In this document: positions 9,176 through 18,671 of the stretch, piece after piece
Layout: the number at the start of each line of letters is the position of its first letter
Numbering within the stretch: position 1 is the stretch's first letter
NCBI RefSeq assembly: GCF_030653815.1
Contig: NZ_JAURYQ010000003.1
Coordinates: forward strand, 1-64,000
Length of the DNA stretch: 64,000 bases
Source: Rhodoferax sp.
GTDB lineage: Bacteria; Pseudomonadota; Gammaproteobacteria; Burkholderiales; Burkholderiaceae_C
Reading direction: 5' to 3'
The notes under the pieces: model-generated
Told to the model about the DNA's origin: nothing
Databases searched by the model: none
What the model saw: only the letters and a program-made list of their open reading frames with translations
Program-made: the position numbers and the translations under genes

Positions 9176-10270
9176 ATGGCTCTCGTCCCCTACGCCCTCA
9201 CCCGTCCCTTTTTATTCAGCCTCGACCCCGAAGTTGCCCACGAAGTCACACTGCATTCGCTGGCGCGCACCCAGGGCAACGCCCTGAAATGGGCTTATGG
9301 CAGCACGCGTGTGAACGATCCGGTGGTGCTGGCCGGGCTGAATTTCCCCAACCGGGTCGGCATGGCCGCCGGACTGGACAAAAACGCCCGCTGCATCGAT
9401 GGTCTGGGCGCCATGGGCTTTGGTTTTGTCGAGGTCGGCACCGTCACGCCGCTGGCACAGCCCGGCAACCCCAAGCCACGCATGTTCCGCCTGCCACAGG
9501 CGCAGGCGCTGATCAACCGGCTGGGTTTCAACAATGACGGCTTGGCGGCTTTTATTGCCAACGTGAAGCGCTCCAGGTTGTACCAGACACGCCAGTCCGG
9601 CTCGCCTGACGCCTCGCCCATGCTGCTGGGCCTGAACATTGGCAAAAATGCTGCCACGCCCATCGAGCGCGCCACCGACGACTACCTGACCTGCCTGGAC
9701 GGGGTCTACCCTTACGCCGACTACGTCACGGTCAATATTTCCAGCCCCAACACCAAAAACCTGCGCAGCCTGCAAAGTGACGAGGCGCTGGATGGCTTGC
9801 TGGGCGCCATTTCAGAGCGGCGTGAGGCGCTGGCACTGCAACATGGCAGGCGCATCCCGATCTTCCTCAAAATTGCACCCGACCTGGACGCAGACCAGAT
9901 CCAGGTGATCGCCGAAACCCTGAAACGCTACGGGCTTGACGCGTCTGGCCAAGTCAACAACGCCTGGGGCGTGGTGGCCACCAACACCACCCTGGGCCGC
10001 GAGGCCGTCAAGGGACTGGCCCATGCCGATGAGGCCGGCGGCCTGTCGGGCGCACCGGTGTTGGCCATGAGCAACCAGGTGATCAGCCAGTTGCGCGCCG
10101 CCCTGGGACCGCGGTTCCCGATCATCGGTGTTGGCGGCATCATGAACGCCGAAAATGCGGTGAGCAAAATCAGGGCCGGCGCCGATTTGGTGCAAATCTA
10201 CACCGGCCTGATTTACCAGGGACCCACCTTGGTCAAACAGGCCGCCGCCCTGATCAAGAAAACCTTTTAA
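9176..10270 (+). CDS. pyrD: Dihydroorotate dehydrogenase (quinone), class 2
   Basis: FMN enzyme of pyrimidine synthesis that oxidises dihydroorotate to orotate and passes electrons to the membrane quinone pool. It is 364 residues long, class 2 size. The N-terminal amphipathic helix region leads into [10 protein letters not shown] and the [11 protein letters not shown] substrate region. The catalytic Ser is in [11 protein letters not shown]. The FMN phosphate site is [11 protein letters not shown] and [11 protein letters not shown] near the end. The TAA stop at 10268-10270 lies at the outer edge of the REP-like inverted repeat, so that repeat is probably also its transcription end. Confidence 0.97.
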   Translation: MALVPYALTRPFLFSLDPEVAHEVTLHSLARTQGNALKWAYGSTRVNDPVVLAGLNFPNRVGMAAGLDKNARCIDGLGAMGFGFVEVGTVTPLAQPGNPKPRMFRLPQAQALINRLGFNNDGLAAFIANVKRSRLYQTRQSGSPDASPMLLGLNIGKNAATPIERATDDYLTCLDGVYPYADYVTVNISSPNTKNLRSLQSDEALDGLLGAISERREALALQHGRRIPIFLKIAPDLDADQIQVIAETLKRYGLDASGQVNNAWGVVATNTTLGREAVKGLAHADEAGGLSGAPVLAMSNQVISQLRAALGPRFPIIGVGGIMNAENAVSKIRAGADLVQIYTGLIYQGPTLVKQAAALIKKTF

Positions 10271-10337
10271 TGGGGGTCAGATTCCAATTAACTCTTGGAG
10301 CTGATCAGGTGAAATTAATTGGAATCTGACCCCCATT
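10269..10337. repeat. REP-like perfect inverted repeat (23-bp arms, 23-base loop)
   Basis: Left arm 10269-10291 and right arm 10315-10337 are perfect reverse complements, separated by 23 bases. The core GGGGTCAGATTCC resembles the palindromic repeats associated with RAYT (Y1-type) transposases in many Proteobacteria; that resemblance is from memory and no transposase is in the window. The element lies between two convergent genes. It supplies the stop codon of the flavoprotein gene and its last few residues, and touches the pyrD stop. It can form a strong bidirectional hairpin. Confidence 0.8.
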
Positions 10338-11421
10338 GTTTGACCAGGTCAGCGATGGCGAGGCAACTGGTGAGGCCGGGTGACTCGATGCCGAACAGGT
10401 TGACCAGGCCCGGCACGCCGTGCTCGCGCGGGGTCTGAATCACGAAGTCACTGGCAGGCGCGCCCGGGGCGTTGATCTTGGGGCGAATGCCGGCATAACC
10501 GGGCAGCAGCGCGCCGTCCTGCAGCCCGGGCCAGTACTTGCGCACTTCGGCGTAAAAGGCGTCACCGCGCGCGGGGTCGACCGTCAGGTCATCCGGAGAG
10601 TCGACCCACTGCACATCGGGGCCAAACTTGGCCTGGCCGCCCAGGTCCAGCGTCAGGTGCACACCCAGCCCGGCGGCTTGGGGTACCGGGTAGATCAAAT
10701 GCGAGAACGGTGCCCTTGTGGCCAGGGTGAAATAGTTGCCCTTGGCGTAAAAGGCTTGCGGCACGAACTGCGGGTCCAGTCCGGCAAAACGGGCGGCCAA
10801 AGCAGGCGCCTGCAAACCCGCTGCGTTGATGACGGTTTTGGCCTGCAATCGGGTGCCATCAGCGGCCTGTAGTTCAAGACCGGACGGACCGACCCGCGCA
10901 CTCGCCAGCGGTGAATTGAGCGCCAGCACACCGCCCGCGTTTTCCAGGTCGCCCAGCAGCGCGAGCATGAGGCCGTGGCTGTCAATGATGCCGGTGCTGG
11001 GTGACAGCAGGGCGGCATGGCAGTGCAGTGCGGGCTCCAGTTGGTGTGCTTCATCGGCGCTCAGGAATGCCAGATCGGTCACGCCGTTGCGCCGTGCCTG
11101 GTCAGCAATGCCCTGCAACTGCGCTACTTGTGCCTGGTCGGTCGCCACCAGCAGTTTGCCGCAACGGCGGTGACTGATGCCGCGCGCCTGGCAATAGTCA
11201 TACAACAGCGCCCTGCCCTGCACACACAAACGCGCTTTGAGCGACCCCGGCGGGTAGTAAATGCCGGCGTGGATGACCTCGCTGTTGCGTGAACTGGTGC
11301 CGGTGCCAAAGGCGTTGGCCGCTTCCAGCACCAGTACCTCGCGCCCCTGCAACGCCAGCGCACGCGCCACCGCCAGGCCCACCACACCGGCGCCCACCAC
11401 CACACAATCCACTTGTTCCAT
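10315..11421 (-). CDS. FAD-dependent oxidoreductase, L-2-hydroxyglutarate dehydrogenase family
   Basis: A 368-residue flavoprotein of the DAO fold. The N-terminal dinucleotide-binding motif [13 protein letters not shown] is at residues 8-20 and Glu33 binds the ADP ribose. The segment [19 protein letters not shown] (about 42-60) is the signature of the LhgO/L2HGDH group, which oxidises L-2-hydroxyglutarate to 2-oxoglutarate, often as metabolite repair. The last residues (WGSDSN and stop) are encoded by the right arm of the REP-like repeat, so the original C-terminus was probably replaced. The core enzyme looks intact. Related glycine/sarcosine-type oxidases are an alternative. Confidence 0.82.
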   Translation of the reverse strand: MEQVDCVVVGAGVVGLAVARALALQGREVLVLEAANAFGTGTSSRNSEVIHAGIYYPPGSLKARLCVQGRALLYDYCQARGISHRRCGKLLVATDQAQVAQLQGIADQARRNGVTDLAFLSADEAHQLEPALHCHAALLSPSTGIIDSHGLMLALLGDLENAGGVLALNSPLASARVGPSGLELQAADGTRLQAKTVINAAGLQAPALAARFAGLDPQFVPQAFYAKGNYFTLATRAPFSHLIYPVPQAAGLGVHLTLDLGGQAKFGPDVQWVDSPDDLTVDPARGDAFYAEVRKYWPGLQDGALLPGYAGIRPKINAPGAPASDFVIQTPREHGVPGLVNLFGIESPGLTSCLAIADLVKQWGSDSN

Positions 11422-11564
11422 CTGTCATCTCCAAGCTCTTCAAGACACACTCGCCACCAAATGAGTTTAGCCAAGACGCCGACAGCACCCGGTCGTCGGT
11501 AAAATAAAGGGTTTCTACCAGTGGCCGAAGGGTCACTTTCACAACCCACCACAGGACTTTTGTC

Positions 11565-12761
11565 ATGTCACTTTTTTCCGCTGTCGAAATGGCCCCGCGC
11601 GACCCGATTCTGGGTTTGAACGAACAATTCAACGCCGACACCAACCCCGCCAAGGTCAACCTGGGCGTGGGCGTGTACTTCGACGACAACGGCAAGCTGC
11701 CTTTGCTAGGCTGTGTGCTGGCTGCTGAGAAAGCCATGATGGACGCCCCCAAGCCACATGGCTACCTGCCCATCGACGGCATTGCCGCCTATGATGCCGC
11801 CGTCAAGGCGCTGGTTTTTGGTGCGGACAGCGAGCCTGTCACCTCGGGCCGCGTGGCCACCATTCAGGCGATCGGTGGCACCGGTGGCCTCAAGGTCGGC
11901 GCCGACTTTTTGAAACACGTCAGCCCTGGCGCCAAGGTGCTGATCAGTGACCCGAGCTGGGAAAACCACCGCGCACTGTTCACCAACGCCGGCTTCACCG
12001 TCGAGTCTTACCGCTATTACGACGCTGCCACCCGCGCCCTCAACTTCGACGGCATGCTGGCCGACCTGAACGCAGCCAGCGCCGGCACCGTCGTGGTGTT
12101 GCACGCCTGCTGCCACAACCCCACCGGCTACGACATCACCCCGGCCCAATGGGACCAGGTGATTGCCGTGGTCAAGGCCAAAAACCTGGTGCCTTTCCTT
12201 GACATGGCTTACCAGGGCTTTGGCTACGGCCTGAAAGAAGACGGCGCCGTGATCGGCAAGTTTGTCGCCGCCGGCCTGCTGTTTTTTGTGGCCACCAGCT
12301 TCAGCAAGAGCTTCAGCCTGTACGGTGAGCGTGTTGGCGCCCTGAGCGTGGTGTGCGAGAACAAGGAAGAAATGGGCCGCGTGCTGAGCCAGCTCAAGAT
12401 CGTGATCCGCACCAACTACAGCAACCCGCCGACCCACGGCGGCGCCATCGTGACCGCCGTGCTGAACTCGCCTGAACTGCGTGCCCAGTGGGAAGCCGAG
12501 TTGGGCGAGATGCGCGTGCGCATCAAGGCGATGCGGCAAAAACTGGTGGACGGCCTCAAGGCCGCCGGCGTCAAGCAGGACATGAGTTTCATCACCCAGC
12601 AAATCGGCATGTTCAGCTACTCGGGCCTCAACAAGGACCAGATGGTGCGCCTGCGCAATGAGTTTGGCGTTTATGGCACCGACACCGGCCGCATGTGCGT
12701 GGCCGCCTTGAACAGCAAAAACATCGACTACGTCTGCGCCAGCATTGCCAAAGTCCTCTGA
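11565..12761 (+). CDS. Aromatic amino acid / aspartate aminotransferase, class I
   Basis: A 398-residue fold-type I PLP aminotransferase of the AspC/TyrB group. It has the N-terminal DPILGLNEQFNAD, the CHNPTGYD substrate/PLP motif, Asp and Tyr in FLDMAYQGFG, the Schiff-base Lys in SFSKSFSLYGERVG, and the C-terminal Arg in TDTGRMCVAALN. It should transfer amino groups between aromatic or acidic amino acids and 2-oxoglutarate. TyrB-type aromatic specificity is likely in this lineage, but sequence alone does not separate it from AspC. The DUF2520 gene follows at 11 bases and probably shares its transcript. Confidence 0.9.
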   Translation: MSLFSAVEMAPRDPILGLNEQFNADTNPAKVNLGVGVYFDDNGKLPLLGCVLAAEKAMMDAPKPHGYLPIDGIAAYDAAVKALVFGADSEPVTSGRVATIQAIGGTGGLKVGADFLKHVSPGAKVLISDPSWENHRALFTNAGFTVESYRYYDAATRALNFDGMLADLNAASAGTVVVLHACCHNPTGYDITPAQWDQVIAVVKAKNLVPFLDMAYQGFGYGLKEDGAVIGKFVAAGLLFFVATSFSKSFSLYGERVGALSVVCENKEEMGRVLSQLKIVIRTNYSNPPTHGGAIVTAVLNSPELRAQWEAELGEMRVRIKAMRQKLVDGLKAAGVKQDMSFITQQIGMFSYSGLNKDQMVRLRNEFGVYGTDTGRMCVAALNSKNIDYVCASIAKVL

Positions 12762-12772
12762 GGCCAAAGCCC

Positions 12773-13600
12773 TTGAAAACCATCAACCTGATTGGTGGTG
12801 GCCGGGTCGGTCAAACGCTGGGGCGACTGCTGGCCCAGGACGGCCAGGTCATAGTGCAGGACCTGCTAACCCGTACCCAGGCCTCGGCCGAGCTGGCGCT
12901 GGCTTTTATTGGCTCGGGTCGCGCCGCGCAGCACGTGTCGGACATGCGCCCAGCCGACTTGTGGCTGGTCGCGGTGCCGGACGCGCAGATCGCGCCCGTC
13001 GCGGCGGCGCTGGCCGCTTGTGACGGCTTGCCACCAGCCACGGTTTTTCACGCCAGCGGCGCCTTGAGCGCCGACCTGCTCAAACCCCTGCAGGACAAAG
13101 GCTGGCGCGTGGCCAGTGCGCACTGCCTGCTGAGCTTTGCCAGCCCGGCTCTGGCGCTACAGCAGTTCGCCGGCACGCCCTGCGCCCTGGAAGGCGATGC
13201 ACAGACCCTGGCTGAATTGCGGACTCTTTTTACCCGCCTGGGGGCCCAATGCTTTGATGTTCGAACGCAGGACAAGATGCTCTACCACGCCGGCGCCATC
13301 TTTGCCACCAACTTTTTGCCGGTGCTGCAAGACCTGGCGGAACAGCTTTGGCAGCACAGCGGCATGCCCCAGCCCATGGTGCAGCACTTGCGCGCCAGCC
13401 TGCTGCAGAATGCTGTCGACAACATCACCCGCCTGGGGCCGCAAGCTGCCCTGACCGGTCCGGCTGCCCGTGGCGACACGGCACTGGTGGCTGCGCAGGG
13501 TCAGGCTGTGCAACAGTGGAACGCCAGTGCAGGCCAGGCCTACCAGGCCCTGAGTGCATTGGCCCGACAACTGGCGCAGCGCAAGCCCTTTGTTTCCTGA
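12773..13600 (+). CDS. DUF2520 Rossmann-fold protein
   Basis: A 275-residue protein with an N-terminal NAD(P)-binding Rossmann domain (INLIGGGRVGQTLG at 4-17). A C-terminal helical domain of the ketopantoate-reductase/pyrroline-carboxylate-reductase-like type (DUF2520) follows. I chose the TTG at 12773 because the dinucleotide motif begins directly after it and GAGG lies nine bases upstream; the frame from 12695 overlaps the aminotransferase. The substrate is unknown. It is likely co-transcribed with the aminotransferase. Confidence 0.8.
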   Translation: MKTINLIGGGRVGQTLGRLLAQDGQVIVQDLLTRTQASAELALAFIGSGRAAQHVSDMRPADLWLVAVPDAQIAPVAAALAACDGLPPATVFHASGALSADLLKPLQDKGWRVASAHCLLSFASPALALQQFAGTPCALEGDAQTLAELRTLFTRLGAQCFDVRTQDKMLYHAGAIFATNFLPVLQDLAEQLWQHSGMPQPMVQHLRASLLQNAVDNITRLGPQAALTGPAARGDTALVAAQGQAVQQWNASAGQAYQALSALARQLAQRKPFVS

Positions 13601-13695
13601 GCACAGGAATGGGGGTTCAGTGGCGTCTTTGAACATTTATCATTCGCGGCTCTGGATCGTTCGGCAGGTCACAGACGCAACATCTCAAGACCTGT

Positions 13696-13711
13696 TATAT
13701 TGCACTGCAAC
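13696..13711 (+). promoter_or_regulatory. Candidate phaZ promoter/operator
   Basis: TATATT at 13696-13701 could be a -10 box. It overlaps an 11-base palindrome TTGCA-C-TGCAA at 13700-13710, just 24 bases before the phaZ start. TGC/GCA-containing palindromes are known PhaR recognition elements in PHA-producing bacteria, so PhaR-type control is plausible but unproven. No good -35 box was found. Confidence 0.35.
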
Positions 13712-13734
13712 ATTTTCTTACAAGGTGAATCCCC

Positions 13735-15309
13735 GTGCTGTACAAATTTTACGAAGCGCAACGTTCTTTGATGGAGCCATTCACTGATTTGGCGCAGTCT
13801 GCCGCCAAGGTGTACGGCAATCCGCTGTCGGTGTTTGGCCAGCATCCTCTGGCACAGCGAATTTCCGCCGGTTACGACTTGATGCACCGCTTGGGCAAGG
13901 ACTACGAGAAGCCTGAATTTGGTCTGCGTACCGTCGATGTGGACGGCGTCGAGGTGGCGATTCATGAGCGCATCGAGCTCAAGAAGCCCTTTTGCGAATT
14001 GCGCCGTTTCAAACGTTTCACCGACGATCAAGACACGCTGACCAAGCTCAAGGACCAGCCTGCGGTGCTGATCGTGGCGCCGCTGTCGGGCCACTATGCC
14101 ACCTTGCTGCGCGACACCGTAAAAACCATGCTGAAGGACCACAAGGTCTATATCACCGACTGGACCAACGCCCGTCTGGTGCCCACGTCCGAGGGCGGTT
14201 TCAGCCTGGACGACTACATCAACTACGTGCAGGAGTTCATTCGTCACGTGCAAAGCCGCTATGGCAACTGCCACGTCATGAGTGTCTGCCAGCCCACCGT
14301 GCCAGTACTCGCCGCGGTGTCGCTGATGGCCAGCCGGGGTGAACTGACGCCCTTGAGCATGGTCATGATGGGCGGCCCGATTGACGCCCGCCTGTCTCCC
14401 ACCGCGGTCAACAACCTGGCCATGAACAAGAGCATCGAGTGGTTTGAGCACAACGTGATTTACCGCGTGCCCACCCGCTTCCCGGGTGCCGGGCGCAAGG
14501 TTTACCCCGGCTTCTTGCAGCACTCCGGCTTTGTCGCCATGAACCCGAGCAACCATGCGCGCAGCCATTACGACTACTTCAAGGACCTGATCAAGGGAGA
14601 CGACGCCAGTGCCGATGCCCACCGCAAGTTTTATGACGAGTACAACGCCGTGCTCGACATGGATGCGCAGTACTACCTCGACACCATCAAGGTCGTGTTC
14701 CAGGAGTTCAACCTGGTCAACGGCACCTGGGACGTCAAGGGTGTCGATGGCACCGTGGAACGCGTGCGCCCCGAAGACATCCACAACACCGCCCTGTTGT
14801 CGGTTGAGGGTGAGCTCGACGACATTTCCGGCTCTGGTCAAACCGCGGCAGTGCACACCATTTGCACCGGTGTCGACAAGAAAGACCAGCGCCACCTGGA
14901 GGTGGAGGGCGCGGGCCACTATGGCATTTTTGCCGGTCGTCGCTGGCGCGACGTGGTTTACCCGCAGGTCAAGGACTTTATTTTGTCCTACCAGCCCAAA
15001 CCCTTGGTCGAAACCCCAGTGGTGGCGGCCAGTCCGTCCGCACCCGTGTTGACCCATCCGGAACCTGAACTGACCGAGCCGGCACCGGCCTTTGTCTTGC
15101 CCGAAGCACCCGCCACGGCTGAAATTCAGTTGCGCGACAAGCGCCCCGAACCCATCCGCAAAGCTGTGGTCAAGGCGAAGACTGCGCCGGCTAAAGCCAA
15201 GCCTGCCGCCCCTGCTACCGCCAGCAAGGCGGCTGCGAGCAAAACCGTGATCAGTGTGGCCGAACCCGCCAAACCGGCCCGCAAGCGACCGACCCAACGC
15301 CACGGATGA
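13735..15309 (+). CDS. phaZ: Intracellular poly(3-hydroxybutyrate) depolymerase
   Basis: Mobilises intracellular PHB granules. The first about 420 residues match the PhaZ1-type cytoplasmic depolymerase: alpha/beta-hydrolase with a Cys nucleophile in the lipase-box position ([11 protein letters not shown]), catalytic Asp in [11 protein letters not shown] and catalytic His in [11 protein letters not shown]. It has no signal peptide, as expected for the granule-bound form. The last about 100 residues are a low-complexity Pro/Ala/Lys-rich tail absent from the compact enzyme, and could aid granule or DNA association. It starts with GTG after an AAGG site and overlaps the next gene by four bases. 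Confidence 0.92.
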   Translation: MLYKFYEAQRSLMEPFTDLAQSAAKVYGNPLSVFGQHPLAQRISAGYDLMHRLGKDYEKPEFGLRTVDVDGVEVAIHERIELKKPFCELRRFKRFTDDQDTLTKLKDQPAVLIVAPLSGHYATLLRDTVKTMLKDHKVYITDWTNARLVPTSEGGFSLDDYINYVQEFIRHVQSRYGNCHVMSVCQPTVPVLAAVSLMASRGELTPLSMVMMGGPIDARLSPTAVNNLAMNKSIEWFEHNVIYRVPTRFPGAGRKVYPGFLQHSGFVAMNPSNHARSHYDYFKDLIKGDDASADAHRKFYDEYNAVLDMDAQYYLDTIKVVFQEFNLVNGTWDVKGVDGTVERVRPEDIHNTALLSVEGELDDISGSGQTAAVHTICTGVDKKDQRHLEVEGAGHYGIFAGRRWRDVVYPQVKDFILSYQPKPLVETPVVAASPSAPVLTHPEPELTEPAPAFVLPEAPATAEIQLRDKRPEPIRKAVVKAKTAPAKAKPAAPATASKAAASKTVISVAEPAKPARKRPTQRHG

Positions 15310-15965
15310 AACCCTGCGTAGCCGACATCCTGGCGGCATTGCCGCAAACCCAGTGCACCCGCTGCGGCTACCCGGACTGTGCGGCTTATGCCCAGGCCTT
15401 GCATGAAGGCAGCGCCGACATCAACCAGTGTCCGCCCGGCGGGGCTGCTGGGGTCGAGCGCCTCGCCAGGCTGACCGGGCGCGCAGCCAAACCGCTGAAT
15501 CCGGAAAACGGCCTTGAGGGACCACGCACCGTGGTCTTTATCGACGAGGCCTGGTGCATCGGCTGCACGCTGTGCATCAAGGCCTGTCCGGTCGATGCCA
15601 TCGTGGGTGCCAACAAGCTCATGCACACGGTGATGGAGCCCTATTGCACCGGCTGCGAATTGTGCCTGCCAGTGTGCCCGGTGGACTGCATTGAAGTTGA
15701 GAATGTCACTGGCAGCGCCACCGGTTGGGCCGCGTGGTCACAGCAGCAAGCAGAGGAAGCTCGTCAGCGCTACGAATTCCACACGCTCAACAGCCAGCGT
15801 GAAGCGCTTGAAAATGACAAAAGGCTGGAAGAAAAAGCGCTGCTGAAGCTGTCCGACCTGGCCGCCCACTCGCAGCACACCGACCCGGTCGTGCTGGACA
15901 AGAAACGCGCCGTGATCGAAGCCGCGCTGGCCCGGGCCCGGGCCAAGCGCGAAGCAGCGCCCTAA
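15306..15965 (+). CDS. RnfB-like polyferredoxin
   Basis: A 219-residue iron-sulfur protein. The N-terminal 4Fe-4S domain ([13 protein letters not shown], then Cys in NQCPPGG) and two further ferredoxin motifs ([12 protein letters not shown] and [12 protein letters not shown]) match RnfB/RsxB. It lacks the N-terminal membrane helix of E. coli RsxB, and a charged helical tail of about 80 residues ends it. The ATG overlaps the phaZ stop (ATGA), so the two are translationally coupled. No other rnf genes are in the window. Its redox partner is unknown; it converges on the VOC gene with overlapping ends. Confidence 0.85.
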   Translation: MKPCVADILAALPQTQCTRCGYPDCAAYAQALHEGSADINQCPPGGAAGVERLARLTGRAAKPLNPENGLEGPRTVVFIDEAWCIGCTLCIKACPVDAIVGANKLMHTVMEPYCTGCELCLPVCPVDCIEVENVTGSATGWAAWSQQQAEEARQRYEFHTLNSQREALENDKRLEEKALLKLSDLAAHSQHTDPVVLDKKRAVIEAALARARAKREAAP

Positions 15966-16438
15966 GCCGCCAGTCTGGCAAACGCCGCTACCACCTCGGG
16001 TGGCGCCTGCACCATCTCGATCAACACGCCCTCGCCCGCAATCGGGAATTCGTCATTGGCCTTGGGGTGCAAAAAGCAGATGTCAAAGCCCGCTGCCCCC
16101 TTGCGGATGCCGCCCGGTGCAAATCGCACACCCTGCGCCGTGAGCCATTCCACCGCATTGGGCAGGTCGTCAATCCACAGACCCACATGGTTCAGCGGCG
16201 TGGCGTGCACGGCGGGCTTTTTGTCGATGTCCATCGGCTGCATCAGGTCAACCTCGACCTTGAACGGGCCCACGCCCATGGCGCAGATGTCTTCATCGAC
16301 GTTTTCACGCTCGCTCTGAAACGTGCCGGTGATTTCCAGGCCCAGCATGTCGACCCAGAGCTTTTGCAGGCGCGTCTTGCTGGTGCCGCCAATGGCGATT
16401 TGCTGGATGCCCAGCACCTTGAACGGGCGCGGGCTCAT
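15962..16438 (-). CDS. VOC-family protein, possible methylmalonyl-CoA epimerase
   Basis: A 158-residue vicinal-oxygen-chelate protein at the 3' end of the propionyl-CoA operon. The two beta-alpha-beta modules and stretches such as [20 protein letters not shown] and [10 protein letters not shown] resemble methylmalonyl-CoA epimerase, which the pathway needs between carboxylase and mutase. Aligned by eye, the second-module His and the last Glu metal ligands are present. The usual first-module His (DHIAIA) is Gln here (IQQIAIG). The ATG overlaps the pccA stop by four bases. A glyoxalase-like role is the main alternative. Confidence 0.6.
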   Translation of the reverse strand: MSPRPFKVLGIQQIAIGGTSKTRLQKLWVDMLGLEITGTFQSERENVDEDICAMGVGPFKVEVDLMQPMDIDKKPAVHATPLNHVGLWIDDLPNAVEWLTAQGVRFAPGGIRKGAAGFDICFLHPKANDEFPIAGEGVLIEMVQAPPEVVAAFARLAA

Positions 16439-18483
16439 ACAAACTCCACAATCGGCTGGTCCACGGTGAGGCTTTCGCCCTTGGCGGCCAGCACCTTGCC
16501 CACCACCCCATCCGCGGCAGCAAACAACACGTTTTCCATCTTCATGGCCTCGATCACGGCGACGCGTTCACCAGCCTGCACCTTCTGGCCCACCTGCACC
16601 GCCACCTCGGCGAGCAGACCGGGCATCGGCGACAGCACATAACGGCTCATGTCCGGCGGCGCCTTGAACGGCATCAGCGCGTGCAACTCGGCCATGCGCG
16701 GTGAAATCACCAGCACATCGATGCGCGTGCCGTTGTGCTGCAGGCGCAAGGCCAGCGGGTTCTTGGGGGTGCCGCGCTCGACCTGAGCGGTGAAAGGCGT
16801 GCCGTTCACCGTGCCGGTGATGCAAACATCGTTGAGACGCGAGTCACTGCATAACTCATACGTACTGGCACCCATCTTGACGCGGGCAAAACCGGTCTTG
16901 CCGGCAAACTCATCAACATGCACCGGGGTATAGGCATTCGCCCCATCCTCGCCCAGGGTCACCACCACGTAATCACTGCCCACATTGACGGCATAACCGG
17001 GCAACTGGCCACTGATACCAGCCGCACGCTCGCGCGACTTGCGCCGCACAAAGGCCGCCAGCGCCAGCATGAAGTGGGGGTCTTCGTGCGGGACGTCGGC
17101 TGCCCTGAAGCCGTGCGCATAGTTTTCGGCAATGAAGCCGGTGTTGAAGTCGCCCGAAACAAACTTGGGGTGCGCCAGCAAAGCCGCCTGGAACGGGATG
17201 TTGCTGCTGATGCCGCGAATCACGAAACCGTTGAGCGCCTCGCGCATCTTGGCGATCGCATCGCGCCGATCCACCCCGTGCACGATGAGCTTGGCAATCA
17301 TCGAGTCGTAGTACATCGGGATCTCGCCACCGTCCTGCACCCCGGTGTCGACCCGTACGCCAAACCAATCAATGGTGTTGCCCTGTTCCATGGTCTGGGT
17401 CGGTGGCGAGAAGCGCACCAGGCGACCGGTGCTGGGCAAGAAGTTGCGGTACGGGTCTTCGGCATTGATGCGGCACTCCATGGCCCAACCGTTGCGTTTG
17501 ACCTCGGCCTGGGTGAGCGGCAGCTTTTCGCCAGCGGCGACGCGAATCATCAGTTCGACCAGGTCCAGCCCGGTGATGCATTCGGTCACCGGGTGCTCCA
17601 CCTGCAGGCGCGTGTTCATCTCCAGGAAATAAAAGCTCTGGTCCTTGCCGACCACAAATTCCACGGTGCCGGCGCTCTGGTACTTGACCGCCTTGGCCAG
17701 GGCCACCGCCTGCTCGCCCATGGCCTTGCGCGTCGCGTCGCTGATGAATGGACTTGGAGCTTCTTCAATCACCTTCTGGTGGCGGCGCTGGATCGAGCAC
17801 TCACGCTCATTGAGGTACACCACGTTGCCAAAACTGTCACCAATGAGCTGGATTTCGATGTGGCGCGGCTCTTCGACGAACTTCTCGACAAACACGCGGT
17901 CGTCACCAAAGCTGTTGCGTGCTTCATTGCGGCAACTGGTGAAACCCTCAAACGCTTCCTTGTCGTTGTAAGCCACGCGCAGCCCCTTGCCGCCACCGCC
18001 GGCGCTGGCCTTGATCATGACCGGGTAGCCTATACCCTGGGCAATTTCAACCGCCGACTCGGCTGTTTCGATGGCGCTGTTGACACCGGGGATGCAATTG
18101 ACACCCGCTGCACCGGCCAGCTTTTTGGACTCGATCTTGTCGCCCATGGCCGCCATGGAATAGTGTTTGGGACCGATGAAGACAATGCCTTCTTCTTCGA
18201 CACGCTTGGCAAACTCGGCGTTTTCGCTCAAGAAACCGTAACCCGGGTGCAGGGCTTGCGCGCCGGTTTGTTTGCAGGCGGCAATGATTTTTTCACCCAC
18301 CAGGTAACTCTCACGGCTTGGCGGCGCGCCAATATGCACGGCTTCGTCAGCCATCAGCACAAAACGCGCGTCCTTGTCCGCGTCCGAATAAACGGCCACG
18401 GTCTTGATGCCCATTTTCTTGGCGGTGGTGATGACACGGCAGGCGATTTCACCGCGGTTTGCAATCAGTATTTTGGTAAACAT
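16435..18483 (-). CDS. pccA: Propionyl-CoA carboxylase alpha chain (biotin carboxylase + BCCP)
   Basis: Carboxylates its own biotin with bicarbonate and ATP for the PccB step. Biotin carboxylase is at about 1-450 (N-terminal [20 protein letters not shown]-grasp GGGGKGLR, catalytic [13 protein letters not shown]). A linker BT domain follows, then a C-terminal biotin-carrier domain with EAMKMEN, in which Lys648 is biotinylated. The 682-residue length fits PccA rather than AccC alone (about 450). The order pccB-pccA-VOC below mutase and meaB places it in propionate catabolism (branched-chain and odd-chain degradation). Confidence 0.93.
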   Translation of the reverse strand: MFTKILIANRGEIACRVITTAKKMGIKTVAVYSDADKDARFVLMADEAVHIGAPPSRESYLVGEKIIAACKQTGAQALHPGYGFLSENAEFAKRVEEEGIVFIGPKHYSMAAMGDKIESKKLAGAAGVNCIPGVNSAIETAESAVEIAQGIGYPVMIKASAGGGGKGLRVAYNDKEAFEGFTSCRNEARNSFGDDRVFVEKFVEEPRHIEIQLIGDSFGNVVYLNERECSIQRRHQKVIEEAPSPFISDATRKAMGEQAVALAKAVKYQSAGTVEFVVGKDQSFYFLEMNTRLQVEHPVTECITGLDLVELMIRVAAGEKLPLTQAEVKRNGWAMECRINAEDPYRNFLPSTGRLVRFSPPTQTMEQGNTIDWFGVRVDTGVQDGGEIPMYYDSMIAKLIVHGVDRRDAIAKMREALNGFVIRGISSNIPFQAALLAHPKFVSGDFNTGFIAENYAHGFRAADVPHEDPHFMLALAAFVRRKSRERAAGISGQLPGYAVNVGSDYVVVTLGEDGANAYTPVHVDEFAGKTGFARVKMGASTYELCSDSRLNDVCITGTVNGTPFTAQVERGTPKNPLALRLQHNGTRIDVLVISPRMAELHALMPFKAPPDMSRYVLSPMPGLLAEVAVQVGQKVQAGERVAVIEAMKMENVLFAAADGVVGKVLAAKGESLTVDQPIVEFV

Positions 18484-18547
18484 AGAGTTCTCCTATTCGG
18501 GATTCAGTTTGTGTTCTTTGTGCGATTGAACTCAAGCAGCCATTTCA

Positions 18548-18635
18548 GGATCGGGCTGCCCGGGCGTTTTGCGCAGGTCAAGGAGGAGGCCGCAGGCCGG
18601 GGGACACGGAGCAAAGCGCCCGGGCAACCCGATCC
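18548..18635. repeat. Long imperfect hairpin between pccB and pccA
   Basis: Arms 18548-18572 and 18611-18635 are 25 bases long and complementary except at two positions, both C/T differences that allow G-U pairing in one RNA strand. The 38-base loop contains a smaller GGCC-GCA-GGCC hairpin. There is no T-tract, so it is not a classical terminator. It occupies most of the 188-base spacer and looks like a dispersed intergenic palindrome or an RNA processing/stability site within the operon. Confidence 0.6.
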
Positions 18636-18671
18636 AGCGCGATACACAGTCATGCTGTATTCCACAAACAC

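Noticed and set aside
10315-11421. The L-2-hydroxyglutarate dehydrogenase-like gene as part of a second lysine (glutarate) pathway
   Set aside because: No csiD, gabT or lysine decarboxylase genes are near; it is better explained as metabolite repair, about 40 kb from the kam operon.
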